Assembly: GCA_946222285.1 (NCBI GenBank)
Contig: CAMIIP010000027.1
Span: 1-21,990 of the forward strand
DNA length: 21,990 bases
Direction: 5' to 3'
From: an uncultured Rothia sp.
GTDB lineage: Bacteria; Actinomycetota; Actinomycetes; Actinomycetales; Micrococcaceae
Of this stretch, positions 6,427 to 14,898 are shown piece by piece. The notes under the pieces are model-generated. The model worked only from the letters and a program-made list of their open reading frames with translations. It was not told where the DNA came from and ran no database searches. A program made the translations under genes and the position numbers. The stretch's first letter is position 1. Each line of letters opens with the position of its first letter.

Positions 6427-7554
6427 ATGTCTATCTGCTTCAACGTTCCGCCCAACTGGCCTGATAAGCCTAAAGGCTGGAAGCCAGAGCCTGATTGGGA
6501 ACCGGACCCCGCTTGGGGGCCAGCACCTGAAGGTTGGCAGTTTTGGACCCTCAAAGCCGAAGGTGAGGCTCTTCCGGAACCCCCATCCGCTGAAGAATTC
6601 CACGTTGAGAATGAGCCCCTTCCAGAAGCTTCGCCAACCGAAGAATTCCACGTTGAAGAAAAACCCCTTCCAGAAGCCCCAGAAATCCCAGAAGCTTCAC
6701 CCCCCGAAGAACTTAAAATCGAAGATGAACCCCTTTCAGAAACCCCAGAAATTCTAGTAACTCCACCTACCAAAGAACCCCACAGCGAATACAAACCTTT
6801 CCTCAGCATTCCACAGGGTTCAGATTCCTCCGTCTCCGTAAACTCAGCACACCCTAAATCGTTTATACAAAGCTTTACTAAGACCGCGAGTCTGCTTGCT
6901 GCTACGCTCTCTGGAATCAGCATTCTCACACTAGGCTCTTATTTCACCATCGAACATTCCAGTTCTAAAGAAGCAGTTTCGCCCGGCTATTCCTCCGGAG
7001 AGATCGCTTCTAGTCCTAACGATACCGATAACCATACTTCTCATAATGTGAGGGACTCTTTGAAACCAAAAGAAAATTCACCAAGCCACACCCTTCCCAA
7101 TGTAAGCGAGGATCTGCACCCCGATTCACTGCTCATTAATTCGCAGGAGCAACAAGATCCACAGGAACAAGAAGAAGATTCTTCCGCTCAAGAATCTTCG
7201 GCAAGCCAGCACAATACGAGCGCGCCTCATCCATCACAAGAAATATACTCTCCAACAGGCTCAGGGCACTATCCTGCAGGAGAAAATACATCTGATACAG
7301 ACGAACGCCCCGCTCTACCCGGTTCAGCACCAGAGCCGAGCATGCCTTCAGTCTCAGAGAACCTTATTCCACCAACCACACACCAAACACCTTCAGCAAA
7401 GTCTCAACCCGTATCTCCAACAGTTACTGCGACTCCTTCTGCTGAAGCTCTTTCACCCTCACCAGCAGACAATGCAGCTAGTGAGCCTTCACCTCTGCAA
7501 ACTGAAAATATAGAAGAGCCTACACCTGAGCCAACAGCGTCTCCTCTTCTCTGA
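6427..7554 (+). CDS. Pro/Ser-rich single-pass surface protein with N-terminal W-P motif
   Basis: A 375-aa protein with no signal peptide. The N-terminus (5-40), with PPNWPDKPKGW, PDWEPDPAWG and PEGWQFW, is a tryptophan-proline motif seen at the cytoplasmic end of many actinobacterial membrane proteins. Residues 56-110 hold three imperfect repeats built on EEFHVENEPLPEASP, EEFHVEEKPLPEAPE and EELKIEDEPLSETPE. One transmembrane helix (about 154-174) follows, then about 200 residues rich in Ser, Pro, Thr, Glu and Gln, likely exposed and extended like a stalk. AGGAG lies 6-7 nt before ATG. The stop at 7552-7554 seems premature: the +1 frame runs on for 29 codons to TGA 7640-7642 with the same composition and a SENLAPEK echo of SENLIPP inside the protein, so the natural tail was probably lost by a frameshift. 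Function unknown; a wall-spanning or adhesive role is a guess. Confidence 0.75.
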   Translation: MSICFNVPPNWPDKPKGWKPEPDWEPDPAWGPAPEGWQFWTLKAEGEALPEPPSAEEFHVENEPLPEASPTEEFHVEEKPLPEAPEIPEASPPEELKIEDEPLSETPEILVTPPTKEPHSEYKPFLSIPQGSDSSVSVNSAHPKSFIQSFTKTASLLAATLSGISILTLGSYFTIEHSSSKEAVSPGYSSGEIASSPNDTDNHTSHNVRDSLKPKENSPSHTLPNVSEDLHPDSLLINSQEQQDPQEQEEDSSAQESSASQHNTSAPHPSQEIYSPTGSGHYPAGENTSDTDERPALPGSAPEPSMPSVSENLIPPTTHQTPSAKSQPVSPTVTATPSAEALSPSPADNAASEPSPLQTENIEEPTPEPTASPLL

Positions 7555-7642
7555 CCCAACAACTGATGCAGATACGCCTCCAGCCTCAGAGAACCTTGCT
7601 CCAGAGAAAATCACCTTGGATAAGACAGTAGAGGAAGTCTGA
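7553..7642 (+). pseudogene. out-of-frame C-terminal tail of the surface protein
   Basis: Codons from 7553 read DPTTDADTPPASENLAPEK and on to EEV before TGA at 7640. There is no start signal. The sequence is of the same type as the end of the upstream protein, so this is best explained as its original C-terminus displaced by one base near CTCCTCTTCTCTG (7541-7553). Confidence 0.6.
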
Positions 7643-7709
7643 GCCTAGTATGCAGATAGCCCCACAGCTAAGGCTTATCTATAAGAAGGCACCCTAAAGA
7701 GACCACCCC

Positions 7710-8442
7710 TTACACATGTAAGAAGGGCAGTAACGCAAAACGGGTGAACGGAAATAGAACCACATCCAGAACAAACGCCATTCCCAGCGCAATACATGCT
7801 ACGGGAATGGCGTAGCTGATTAACGCACCGAATCGCTTTCTTATAAAGCTCAGTCCGCGCGAAAATACTGCTTCTTTACCCGCAACCAGAGCAAGCAAAA
7901 AGAAGACTAGTGGGAACTGCGAAATCACTGACCATCCCACCAGTCCTAGCGACTGTGCCCATACCGGCTGGGATGACGACGCCGCCACGTAGGCGGCAAA
8001 CGCCACGTCGGTTGTGACCACCAGAATAAAAACCAGCGCAAAAACCATCAAACCCGAAGCACTACGATTCTTAGCGGGCTTTTCCGCCTCTGGAGTATTT
8101 AGCCCCACAAGCATGCACTTTTCGCAATCGTAGTACCCCAAAAATTAGCAGGGCTATAGCGATAAAGAGCTTTCCTAGAACTGTCCAAATACCTGCGTTC
8201 AAAATGGCGTGGAGAATCTCGTGCCAGGGCAGGTGCGAAATAAAGTCACCAAATACCAGGCTAAGGATGAGGCCCCACGCCACAGTTCCCAGAAGAATAA
8301 GCAGACCGAAGCCGAGTACCGTGCGTCGTCCGGCGTGATCGCCGTGTTTTGCCAGATAGTAAAGCGCAACAAAGAGCGGGGCAGGGTCAAACCCGGCAAG
8401 ACCCAGCGGAACTACCAGCGAAAAATAGTGGCTGAGTTCCAT
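7710..8442 (-). pseudogene. 6-TM membrane protein gene, coupled to lysX, split by one frameshift
   Basis: The first frame starts at ATG 8442, which overlaps the lysX stop as TAATG, so the gene is translationally coupled to lysX. It reads MELSHYFSLVVPLGLAGFDP and gives three membrane helices (about 5-27, 42-64, 80-107) before running out of frame after LRLRKVHACG. The frame shifted by one base then continues NTPEAEKPAKNRSASG and gives three more helices to the stop at 7710. Removing one base from the C-run at 8103-8106 (G-run on the coding strand) joins both halves into about 243 aa with a symmetrical 3+3 layout. This resembles small-molecule exporters of the LysE/GAP type, but the family call is tentative. 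The shift may be a true mutation, slippage-based switching, or a sequencing error; the rest of the reading frame is well preserved. Confidence 0.7.
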
Positions 8443-11400
8443 TAGTGGCTTGCCGGCTTCACGAAGGGAAAGGTGAGTACACCGCGAATCTGCGTGCCGG
8501 TCATCAGCATCACCAGGCGGTCTACGCCAATGCCCAGTCCGCCGGTGGGAGGCAAACCGGTTTCGAGGGCATAGAGGAAGTCCTCGTCAATTTCCATTGC
8601 CTCAGGATCGCCCGCTGCTGCCTTGAGAGACTGCTCGGTGAGACGACGGCGCTGCTCCAGTGCGTCTGCCATTTCTGAGTAAGCGGTGCCCAGTTCCATG
8701 CCGTTAATAACCAGATCCCAACGTTCGGCAAGTCCTGGGACTGAGCGGTGTGGTCCAGCAAGCGGTGAGGTCTCCACGGGGAAGTCTGTGTAGAAGGTAG
8801 GAAAGATGGTGCTAGCTTCGACCAGTTCGCCGTAGAGTTCTTCGATAATGGCACCGGCGCCCATATCGTCGCGCACGTAGATTTCGTGCTGATGCGCAAG
8901 GTCTAAGAGCACTTCAAAGTCAGTGTCTAGGGAAACCTCCATGCCTAGGGCTTCGCTGAGAGCGCCGCATACGGTTTTTACCGGCCACGGCCCAGATATA
9001 TCGGTTAGCAGTCGTTTCTCGGAGCCCTTCTCTCCCAGCGGCAAAGATTCGGAGCCAAAGACCGAACGAGCGGCGTTCTTAATGAGCGATTCAGTAACCT
9101 CGCGCATGACGTTGTAGTCAGCGAACGGTTTGTAGGCTTCCAACACGGTGAATTCGGGGTTGTGGGTGGCGTCTGCGCCTTCGTTGCGGAAGTCGCGGCC
9201 CAGCTCATAGACCGCCCCCATATCGCCGACTACTAGACGTTTGAGATATAGTTCGGGAGCAATACGTAGGTAAAGCTCGGCGCCGTATGCGTTGATGAAG
9301 GTTTTGAAGGGTCTTGCCGAAGCGCCCCCGTGAATCGAATTGAGAATCGGCGTTTCCACTTCGGTGAAGTCAGCGCTATCTAGTGTCGCGCGAATTGAGG
9401 TGATAATCGAGGTTCGCATACGCAAAAATTCGCGCTGCTTGGGGTTCACGATGAGATCGGTGGAACGACGGCGCAGACGCGCCTCGGGGTCCGTAAAATT
9501 TTCAAAGGGAATGGCGTGTAGGGATTTGGCACCCATAAACCACGAAGTTGCCAGTAGTGAGGCAGTGCCGTTCTTAGAGCGACCCAGAATACCCTTAAAG
9601 ATGAGGATGTCACCGGTATCAGCGTTGTGGCGCAATAGGTCAAGATCTGCCCCGTTTATTGCGAACCGTTCACGTTCGCAGACCACTTGCACGGTGGTTG
9701 CGCCGTCAATCAATTCCACGAAAACCACCGATCCAAACGAGCGGATGCTACGAGCTCGACCAGCCACCGAAAGCACTTGCTCGGAGGTAGAACCAAAGGT
9801 ATCGGCGCTCTCAAAAGCAATGATTTTTTTAGCCAGTTGCACGGGTGTGAGCTGGGCTGGCACTCCTAGCGGATAAGGGTTCATTCCCGCAGCTCGAAGC
9901 TGTTCAAGGTGACGAATACGATGTTTTGTTTGGTCGCTGTAGCGGTGTTCTACTACTACGGGGACAGCTAATCGCCGTTCAATTTCTAAAGCTTTGTGCA
10001 GAGTGTCAGGATCAAGACACTCTCCTACAGCAGGTTTGCGACTGAGCCATTCGGGAAGAAAACCTTCTCCGATTCCTGCGGCGATTCCTACCGAAGGTAG
10101 AGTAAAAATTGACTCTGCCGCTAGGTAGCGGGGCTGCCAGGTGGGATCAAATTTTTGGTTAAAGCGGTAAAGGCGCTCTAGCTGAAGGTAGCGGTCAAAG
10201 AAGCCGAGGGCAGAAGATGCCGCGCGGGTCCAGGGGCTAGCACCAAAATGGTCTGCTTCTACAAAGGTTTTACGGAACATGGCAAAGTTTAGAGAGACTT
10301 CTTTAATGCCAAATTCTGGTGCCTCTTCCATCAAACCTGCCACCATAAATTCAACGATGCCGTTAGGGGCTGAGGGCGAGCGCCGCATAATATCTAGCGA
10401 GATTCCGTGTGATCCCCAGGGTACGAAGGAGAGAACACCAACGGTTTCTCCCTTAGGGCTGTGGGCGGTGACTAGGGTGCATCTGCCATCGGCAGGATCG
10501 CCCAGGCGGTTGAGGGCCATAGAGAATCCACGTTCGGTTTCTCCATGGCGCCAGGAGTCCACTTCAGAAATAAGCTCTTGCATCTGTTCTTGACTGAGGT
10601 TGCGGTGCAGCCGTAGCTTAACCTCGAATCCTTCAGCTTCAAGACGGCGAGCTGTGTGGCGCACGTCGGTAAGCGAGGTGTTGTTGAGTGAGAATCGGTT
10701 TGTGTAGAGGATAGCTTCGTCGCCCATGTAGGTGATGGAGAGACCTGCCGTTGCGTAGGCTTTAGCGCCCTCTTCGCTCACGCTCATGGCGCCGAGGTTC
10801 CAACCGTAGGTACGAGCATATTTGGTGAAGTTTGAGATAGCTGATGCCCAGGACGACGGCGCGCCCACGGGATCGCCGGAGGCTAGGCAGACTGAGCGAA
10901 TGAGCCGGTAGGTCACAGCAGCCTTGCGGTCATCGGAGAAGATAACCATTTTGTCGCGGCGGGTAGCGAAGTAAGAGAGCGAATCGTTAGCACCATAGGT
11001 GTGAAGAAGTTCGCGCAGTTCAAGTTCATCAGTGGAGCTTCGGGGGATTTCTTCTTTGGAATTACGCAGAACCACAAGCACGAAGAGCATAACGCAGATG
11101 GCATAGCAGATGGAGATGATGAGGCGGAACTGGCGTTCAAAGGCATAGGTTGCTATACGGTGGTAGCCGGGCAGGTGCATGCCCAGTGCAGAGAAGAGGT
11201 ATTGGACGGCATTAGCCCAGGTTTCTCCCGAGCCGTGGGATTCTTGAATGTTACCAAGAACCCCCGCAGTGGTTATGATGATCGCTAAACCAACGATCAA
11301 AACAATAATCGCGCCCGTCCAATTTTTTCTTCCCAGTTTTGCAGGGAATGCGTCCCGGGCACAAAGGCAAAAGAAGATAGCGAGTAGACCGGCAAGTACC

Positions 11401-11807
11401 GAGAGAAAGTCTAGAACCGGGTTATAGGCGTGGAAAATTTCTTTAAGGGTGTTTTCGCCTGCTACAAAGTGAGCTAGGGCGGGAATGCTGATAAAAATAC
11501 CTAGTACCTGAAAGGCGATGACTCCGTAGAGCGCCACTCGGCGCCTTTTGAGCAGAGCTGAGGTAATCAGAACCAGGACGATGACTGAAACCAAAGACCG
11601 GCTTAGGGGAACGTTGAGGTAGCTAAAGGTTAGCTCCCACCAAGTGAATGCTCGACCTTTGTGCAGCGGTGAGAGTATCCATGAAGAAACGCTGAGAACT
11701 GTGCCTAAAAAGTAGATTCCGATAATCCAGTGGGCAATGGTTTCTTCACGTTTTTTGAGCCTCTGCCATAGTGAGGGGCCATGAGTGCGGTTTTTTTGAG
11801 CGTGCAT
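8442..11807 (-). CDS. lysX: bifunctional lysyl-lipid synthase / lysyl-tRNA synthetase LysX
   Basis: A 1121-aa fusion typical of actinobacteria. Residues about 25-250 carry six to seven membrane helices. Residues 265-560 are the cytosolic MprF-like (DUF2156, GNAT-fold) domain that moves lysine from Lys-tRNA onto phosphatidylglycerol, with conserved pieces such as VCLASGDPVGAP and LNFAMFR. Residues about 620-1121 are a class II lysyl-tRNA synthetase: OB-fold anticodon domain (VAGRARSIRSFGSVVFVEL, 681-699), motif 2 FRNEGADATHNPEF (873-886) and motif 3 GLGIGVDRLVML (1090-1101). The length is close to that of Mycobacterium LysX. The product makes the membrane less negative and so protects against cationic peptides, while supplying its own Lys-tRNA. 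A 6-TM gene is coupled downstream, and a membrane-anchored esterase is transcribed divergently. Confidence 0.95.
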   Translation of the reverse strand: MHAQKNRTHGPSLWQRLKKREETIAHWIIGIYFLGTVLSVSSWILSPLHKGRAFTWWELTFSYLNVPLSRSLVSVIVLVLITSALLKRRRVALYGVIAFQVLGIFISIPALAHFVAGENTLKEIFHAYNPVLDFLSVLAGLLAIFFCLCARDAFPAKLGRKNWTGAIIVLIVGLAIIITTAGVLGNIQESHGSGETWANAVQYLFSALGMHLPGYHRIATYAFERQFRLIISICYAICVMLFVLVVLRNSKEEIPRSSTDELELRELLHTYGANDSLSYFATRRDKMVIFSDDRKAAVTYRLIRSVCLASGDPVGAPSSWASAISNFTKYARTYGWNLGAMSVSEEGAKAYATAGLSITYMGDEAILYTNRFSLNNTSLTDVRHTARRLEAEGFEVKLRLHRNLSQEQMQELISEVDSWRHGETERGFSMALNRLGDPADGRCTLVTAHSPKGETVGVLSFVPWGSHGISLDIMRRSPSAPNGIVEFMVAGLMEEAPEFGIKEVSLNFAMFRKTFVEADHFGASPWTRAASSALGFFDRYLQLERLYRFNQKFDPTWQPRYLAAESIFTLPSVGIAAGIGEGFLPEWLSRKPAVGECLDPDTLHKALEIERRLAVPVVVEHRYSDQTKHRIRHLEQLRAAGMNPYPLGVPAQLTPVQLAKKIIAFESADTFGSTSEQVLSVAGRARSIRSFGSVVFVELIDGATTVQVVCERERFAINGADLDLLRHNADTGDILIFKGILGRSKNGTASLLATSWFMGAKSLHAIPFENFTDPEARLRRRSTDLIVNPKQREFLRMRTSIITSIRATLDSADFTEVETPILNSIHGGASARPFKTFINAYGAELYLRIAPELYLKRLVVGDMGAVYELGRDFRNEGADATHNPEFTVLEAYKPFADYNVMREVTESLIKNAARSVFGSESLPLGEKGSEKRLLTDISGPWPVKTVCGALSEALGMEVSLDTDFEVLLDLAHQHEIYVRDDMGAGAIIEELYGELVEASTIFPTFYTDFPVETSPLAGPHRSVPGLAERWDLVINGMELGTAYSEMADALEQRRRLTEQSLKAAAGDPEAMEIDEDFLYALETGLPPTGGLGIGVDRLVMLMTGTQIRGVLTFPFVKPASH

Positions 11808-11832
11808 CTATTTCTCTCTAGCAGTTCCCAGC

Positions 11833-11873
11833 CATATTGGCGATACTTTGATAGGTTTATCTTCGCCGATATG
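11833..11873. promoter_or_regulatory. inverted repeat in the lysX/esterase divergent region
   Basis: CATATTGGCGA (11833-11843) faces TCGCCGATATG (11863-11873), matching at 10 of 11 positions with a 19-nt spacer. It lies 26 nt upstream of lysX and 85 nt upstream of the esterase start, so it could be an operator or a leader hairpin. A second small hairpin, CTCAC-GAATA-GTGAG, follows at about 11879-11893. No regulator is identified. Confidence 0.4.
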
Positions 11874-11957
11874 CCGGTCTCACGAATAGTGAGCAACATG
11901 TCTACTCATAAAATACCCTGATTTGTTGAGTATTCTCTTCACGAAAGCGAGACACGG

Positions 11958-13130
11958 GTGCAACCTACAGATTCAACTTTCATCTGGTTAGTTATCTCAG
12001 TTACAGCGCTGATTCTTTTGGCCACTATTCTGTGGGTTCCCAGATTGTGGAAAAAGGGGGTGTGGAAATACCTTACTCAGGGTATTTCGGTTCTTCTCAC
12101 AACTCTTCTGGTTTTGCTCACGACGGCAGTGATTCTCAACGCGCAGAATAGTTGGTTTCCTTCTTGGGCTTCTCTCACCGGTTCTCCTTCGAATGAGTCG
12201 GTAGCACAGCAAACCTACGGGGTTGATACACGTGCAAACAATACTGCCCATGTTCATTCTATTTCTACGGGTAAACCCACTGCTTTGCAGGCCAATATTG
12301 CATCGAACCCTGTTCTTGGGCCAAAGGTTCCCCAAGATACGTCTCAGGGCGCATATATGACGTTCAATGTGCGGGGTGAGGTGAGCGGTGAATCCCATGA
12401 TGTTCTGGCGTGGTTGCCCGCCTCATATTTTCAGAACAGTAACCGTTTTTATCCTGTGATTATGGCTTTTCCCGGTTTTCCCGGTAGCCTCGATGCTTAC
12501 GTCAAGGATTTAGAGTACGGCAACCTGGTGAACGACGCCGTAGCTGCGGGCGATATGCAGGATGCGATAGTTATTGTTCCCGATGTGATGCACGGGAACA
12601 ACGACACCGAATGTGTTGACGGCACCAAGAGTAGCGGAGGTACCCCCGCACCCAAAATTGAAACTTTTGTGGCTAAGGATTTGGTGAGCTGGGTTCAGCA
12701 AAACCTTCGCACCATTAACCACACCGGTGCCTGGGCAACCAGCGGTTATTCTGCGGGTGGCTGGTGCTCCTCAATGTTCGCTGTGCGCCATCCTGACATT
12801 TTTGGGGCATCTCTGAACCAGTCTGGATATTTCTCCCCTATCTACTCCAGTAAGCAGGAGTGGAACGACCCCAAGGATCCCCGTTATCTGCTGGGGAAGC
12901 GGGTTCAAGAGGATCGGCCGCGTATTGATATTTACTTTTTCGCCAGCGATGATGACCCGCTGGCAATGGACGACCTTCCAGATTTTGTCTCTGCCGTTAA
13001 ACCTCCCACTTCTCTCTTGGTGGAGACAATTCCCGTGGGAGGTCACCGACCCGATGTGTGGGTCGTAGGTATCGAACTTGGTCTCAAACATCTAGGGAGT
13101 GACCTCAAGTACTTCGCTCCCATCCAGTAA
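11958..13130 (+). CDS. membrane-anchored esterase (Ag85/esterase-D-like alpha/beta hydrolase)
   Basis: A 390-aa protein with two N-terminal membrane helices (about 8-26 and 40-60), then an extracytoplasmic domain of the putative-esterase family (PF00756 type). The nucleophile elbow is GYSAGG (263-268, S265) and the likely catalytic His is H363 in GGHRPDVW; an acid is probably among D331-D333. VIMAFPGFPG (168-177) is the oxyanion-side strand. Such domains include mycolyltransferases and feruloyl-type esterases. The start is GTG at 11958, with only a weak purine run upstream. The gene is divergent from lysX; esterases beside lipid aminoacyl-transferases in other bacteria remove the amino acid from the lipid, so lysyl-PG hydrolysis on the outer membrane face is a reasonable but untested guess. 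Confidence 0.82.
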   Translation: MQPTDSTFIWLVISVTALILLATILWVPRLWKKGVWKYLTQGISVLLTTLLVLLTTAVILNAQNSWFPSWASLTGSPSNESVAQQTYGVDTRANNTAHVHSISTGKPTALQANIASNPVLGPKVPQDTSQGAYMTFNVRGEVSGESHDVLAWLPASYFQNSNRFYPVIMAFPGFPGSLDAYVKDLEYGNLVNDAVAAGDMQDAIVIVPDVMHGNNDTECVDGTKSSGGTPAPKIETFVAKDLVSWVQQNLRTINHTGAWATSGYSAGGWCSSMFAVRHPDIFGASLNQSGYFSPIYSSKQEWNDPKDPRYLLGKRVQEDRPRIDIYFFASDDDPLAMDDLPDFVSAVKPPTSLLVETIPVGGHRPDVWVVGIELGLKHLGSDLKYFAPIQ

Positions 13131-13264
13131 AACGGGGTAACGCTCAAAACTTGCTTTCCTGTAAAGTGCTATGAGTCAATATGTCTTGAATGAAATAGAT
13201 ATATCTTTTCCCTCGCTCCTGTGCCCGGGAATTTTTGCGCTCTACTTGCAGTAAAGGAGCATTT

Positions 13265-14797
13265 ATGGATGCTTTGCTTGATCTTATTAACAGCATCAAT
13301 ACCGCCACCGGTTCATTGGCGGAGACCATTGTAGAAATTTCGAACGCTATCTGGTCCAAGCTCTATTTCGTGCTCATCGCCGTTGGTCTGGGTATCACGC
13401 TGGCAACCCGCGCCGTGCAGTGGCGGTCTATCCCCGAGATGTTCCGCGCCGTCGTCGAGCCCTCAGGTCAAGAAGCGGACGGTCGCAAAGGCATTTCGTC
13501 TTTCCGCGCCTTCACCGTCTCTGCAGCTTCTCGCGTGGGCACCGGTAATATCGCCGGTGTGGCACTGGCTATCTCTATGGGTGGTCCCGGTGCAGTGTTC
13601 TGGATGTGGGTTATTGCTGCCGTTGGCGCTGCCTCGGCTTTCGCTGAGTCCCTTCTGGGTCAGCTCTACAAACAAAAAGGTAAAGATTCCTATGTGGGCG
13701 GTCCTGCATACTACATGTCGCGCGGTCTGAATGCCCGATGGCTGGGGCTGATCTTCGTTGCCTTCATTATCGTGACCTACGCTTTCGTGTTCGTAGCTGT
13801 TCAGACTAACTCGATTGTGGATGCCGCCTCTACCTCCTTTGGTGTTGACATGACTTCCGACGATGCAATGGGCGGTCGTTTGCTGATCGGCGCTATCGTT
13901 GTGGTGCTCACTGCTCTCATTATTTTTGGCGGCATCCGTGCCATTTCTTCAGTCACCGAGTGGCTGGTTCCCGTCATGGCGATTCTTTACCTCTTTCTGG
14001 GTATCGCCGTTGTTGTTTTGAACCTGGATAAGATTCCGCACGTGATTGCGATTATTTTCCAGGGCGCTTTCGGTTTGAAGGAATTCACCGCAGGCGGCAT
14101 GGGTGCCGCTATTTCTTGGGGTATGCGCCGTGGTCTGCTCTCTAACGAGGCAGGTATGGGTACTGCGCCTAACGCCGGTGCTACCGCAACTATCTCTCAC
14201 CCCGCTAAGCAGGGTTTTGTGCAGTCACTCGGCGTCTACTTTGATACCTGGGTTGTCTGCTCGATTACCGCTTTTATCGTGCTTCTTTCTGATCCCACCT
14301 ACGGCGATGAAGCAAAGGGCGCTTCGCTCACTCAGACCGCTCTGGCCAACCAGCTCGGTGGCTGGTCTATCCACTTCCTTACCGTGGCAATTGCGCTCTT
14401 TGCCTTCTCTTCGATTATTGGTAACTATTACTACGGCGAGTCAAACCTTCGCTTCGTGACCGAGAAGAAACTACCCCTGCAGATTTTCCGTGTTCTGGTT
14501 CTATTCTTCGTTTTCTTCGGCGCTATTGCGGCTCTTGATCTGGTGTGGAACCTGGCGGATCTGCTCAACGCGGGTATGGTCGTCGTCAACCTCACCGCTG
14601 TTTGTCTGTTGATGCCCAAGGTCATCCGCCTCTTGAAAAACTACGAGACTCAGCGCAAATCTGGTGTGGAGCCTATCTTCACAAAGACCGATATGCCCGA
14701 GATTAAAAACCTTGATGCGTGGGACGGCAACGACGAAGTATGCTCCCGCGAATTCTGGGAAAAAGTTGAGGCTAAGAAGGCAGCCAAAAAGGGCTAA
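13265..14797 (+). CDS. alanine/glycine:cation symporter (AGCS family)
   Basis: A 510-aa secondary transporter that takes up alanine or glycine with Na+ or H+. Clear family segments are GTGNIAGVALAISMGGPGA (92-110), GQLYKQKGKDSYVGGPAYY (132-150) and WGMRRGLLSNEAGMGTAPNA (285-304), with about ten membrane helices and a soluble C-terminal tail. The open frame extends upstream to 13235, but ATG 13265 has AAAGGAG at 13253-13259 and matches the family start, so it is chosen. It is isolated in transcription: a 134-nt gap precedes it and a 24-bp-stem terminator follows. The exact amino acid cannot be told from sequence. Confidence 0.95.
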   Translation: MDALLDLINSINTATGSLAETIVEISNAIWSKLYFVLIAVGLGITLATRAVQWRSIPEMFRAVVEPSGQEADGRKGISSFRAFTVSAASRVGTGNIAGVALAISMGGPGAVFWMWVIAAVGAASAFAESLLGQLYKQKGKDSYVGGPAYYMSRGLNARWLGLIFVAFIIVTYAFVFVAVQTNSIVDAASTSFGVDMTSDDAMGGRLLIGAIVVVLTALIIFGGIRAISSVTEWLVPVMAILYLFLGIAVVVLNLDKIPHVIAIIFQGAFGLKEFTAGGMGAAISWGMRRGLLSNEAGMGTAPNAGATATISHPAKQGFVQSLGVYFDTWVVCSITAFIVLLSDPTYGDEAKGASLTQTALANQLGGWSIHFLTVAIALFAFSSIIGNYYYGESNLRFVTEKKLPLQIFRVLVLFFVFFGAIAALDLVWNLADLLNAGMVVVNLTAVCLLMPKVIRLLKNYETQRKSGVEPIFTKTDMPEIKNLDAWDGNDEVCSREFWEKVEAKKAAKKG

Positions 14798-14828
14798 AAC
14801 GCTTCATGAGGTTTTCAGCTACTCATGC

Positions 14829-14878
14829 AAAAGGGGCACCGGCACTTATCTATTTAGATAAGTGCCGGTGCCCCTTTT
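14829..14878. terminator. bidirectional intrinsic terminator
   Basis: A perfect 24-bp stem (14829-14852 with 14855-14878) has a TT core, A-rich on the left and ending CCCCTTTT on the right. A run of Ts follows the GC-rich stem on both strands. It lies between the converging symporter and hydrolase genes and should stop both transcripts. Confidence 0.92.
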
Positions 14879-14898
14879 AGCCCAAGCTGAGCGTGTGT

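Noticed and set aside
7669..7725. AAGGCTTATCTATAAG, similar to the MITE end, with CCCCTTACACATGTAAG downstream
   Set aside because: The left part matches 14 of 16, but the right part does not pair as an end and no shared interior is present; could be chance.
13235..13264. Upstream in-frame start for the symporter adding 10 residues
   Set aside because: AAAGGAG directly before ATG 13265 and the family N-terminus favour the shorter form.
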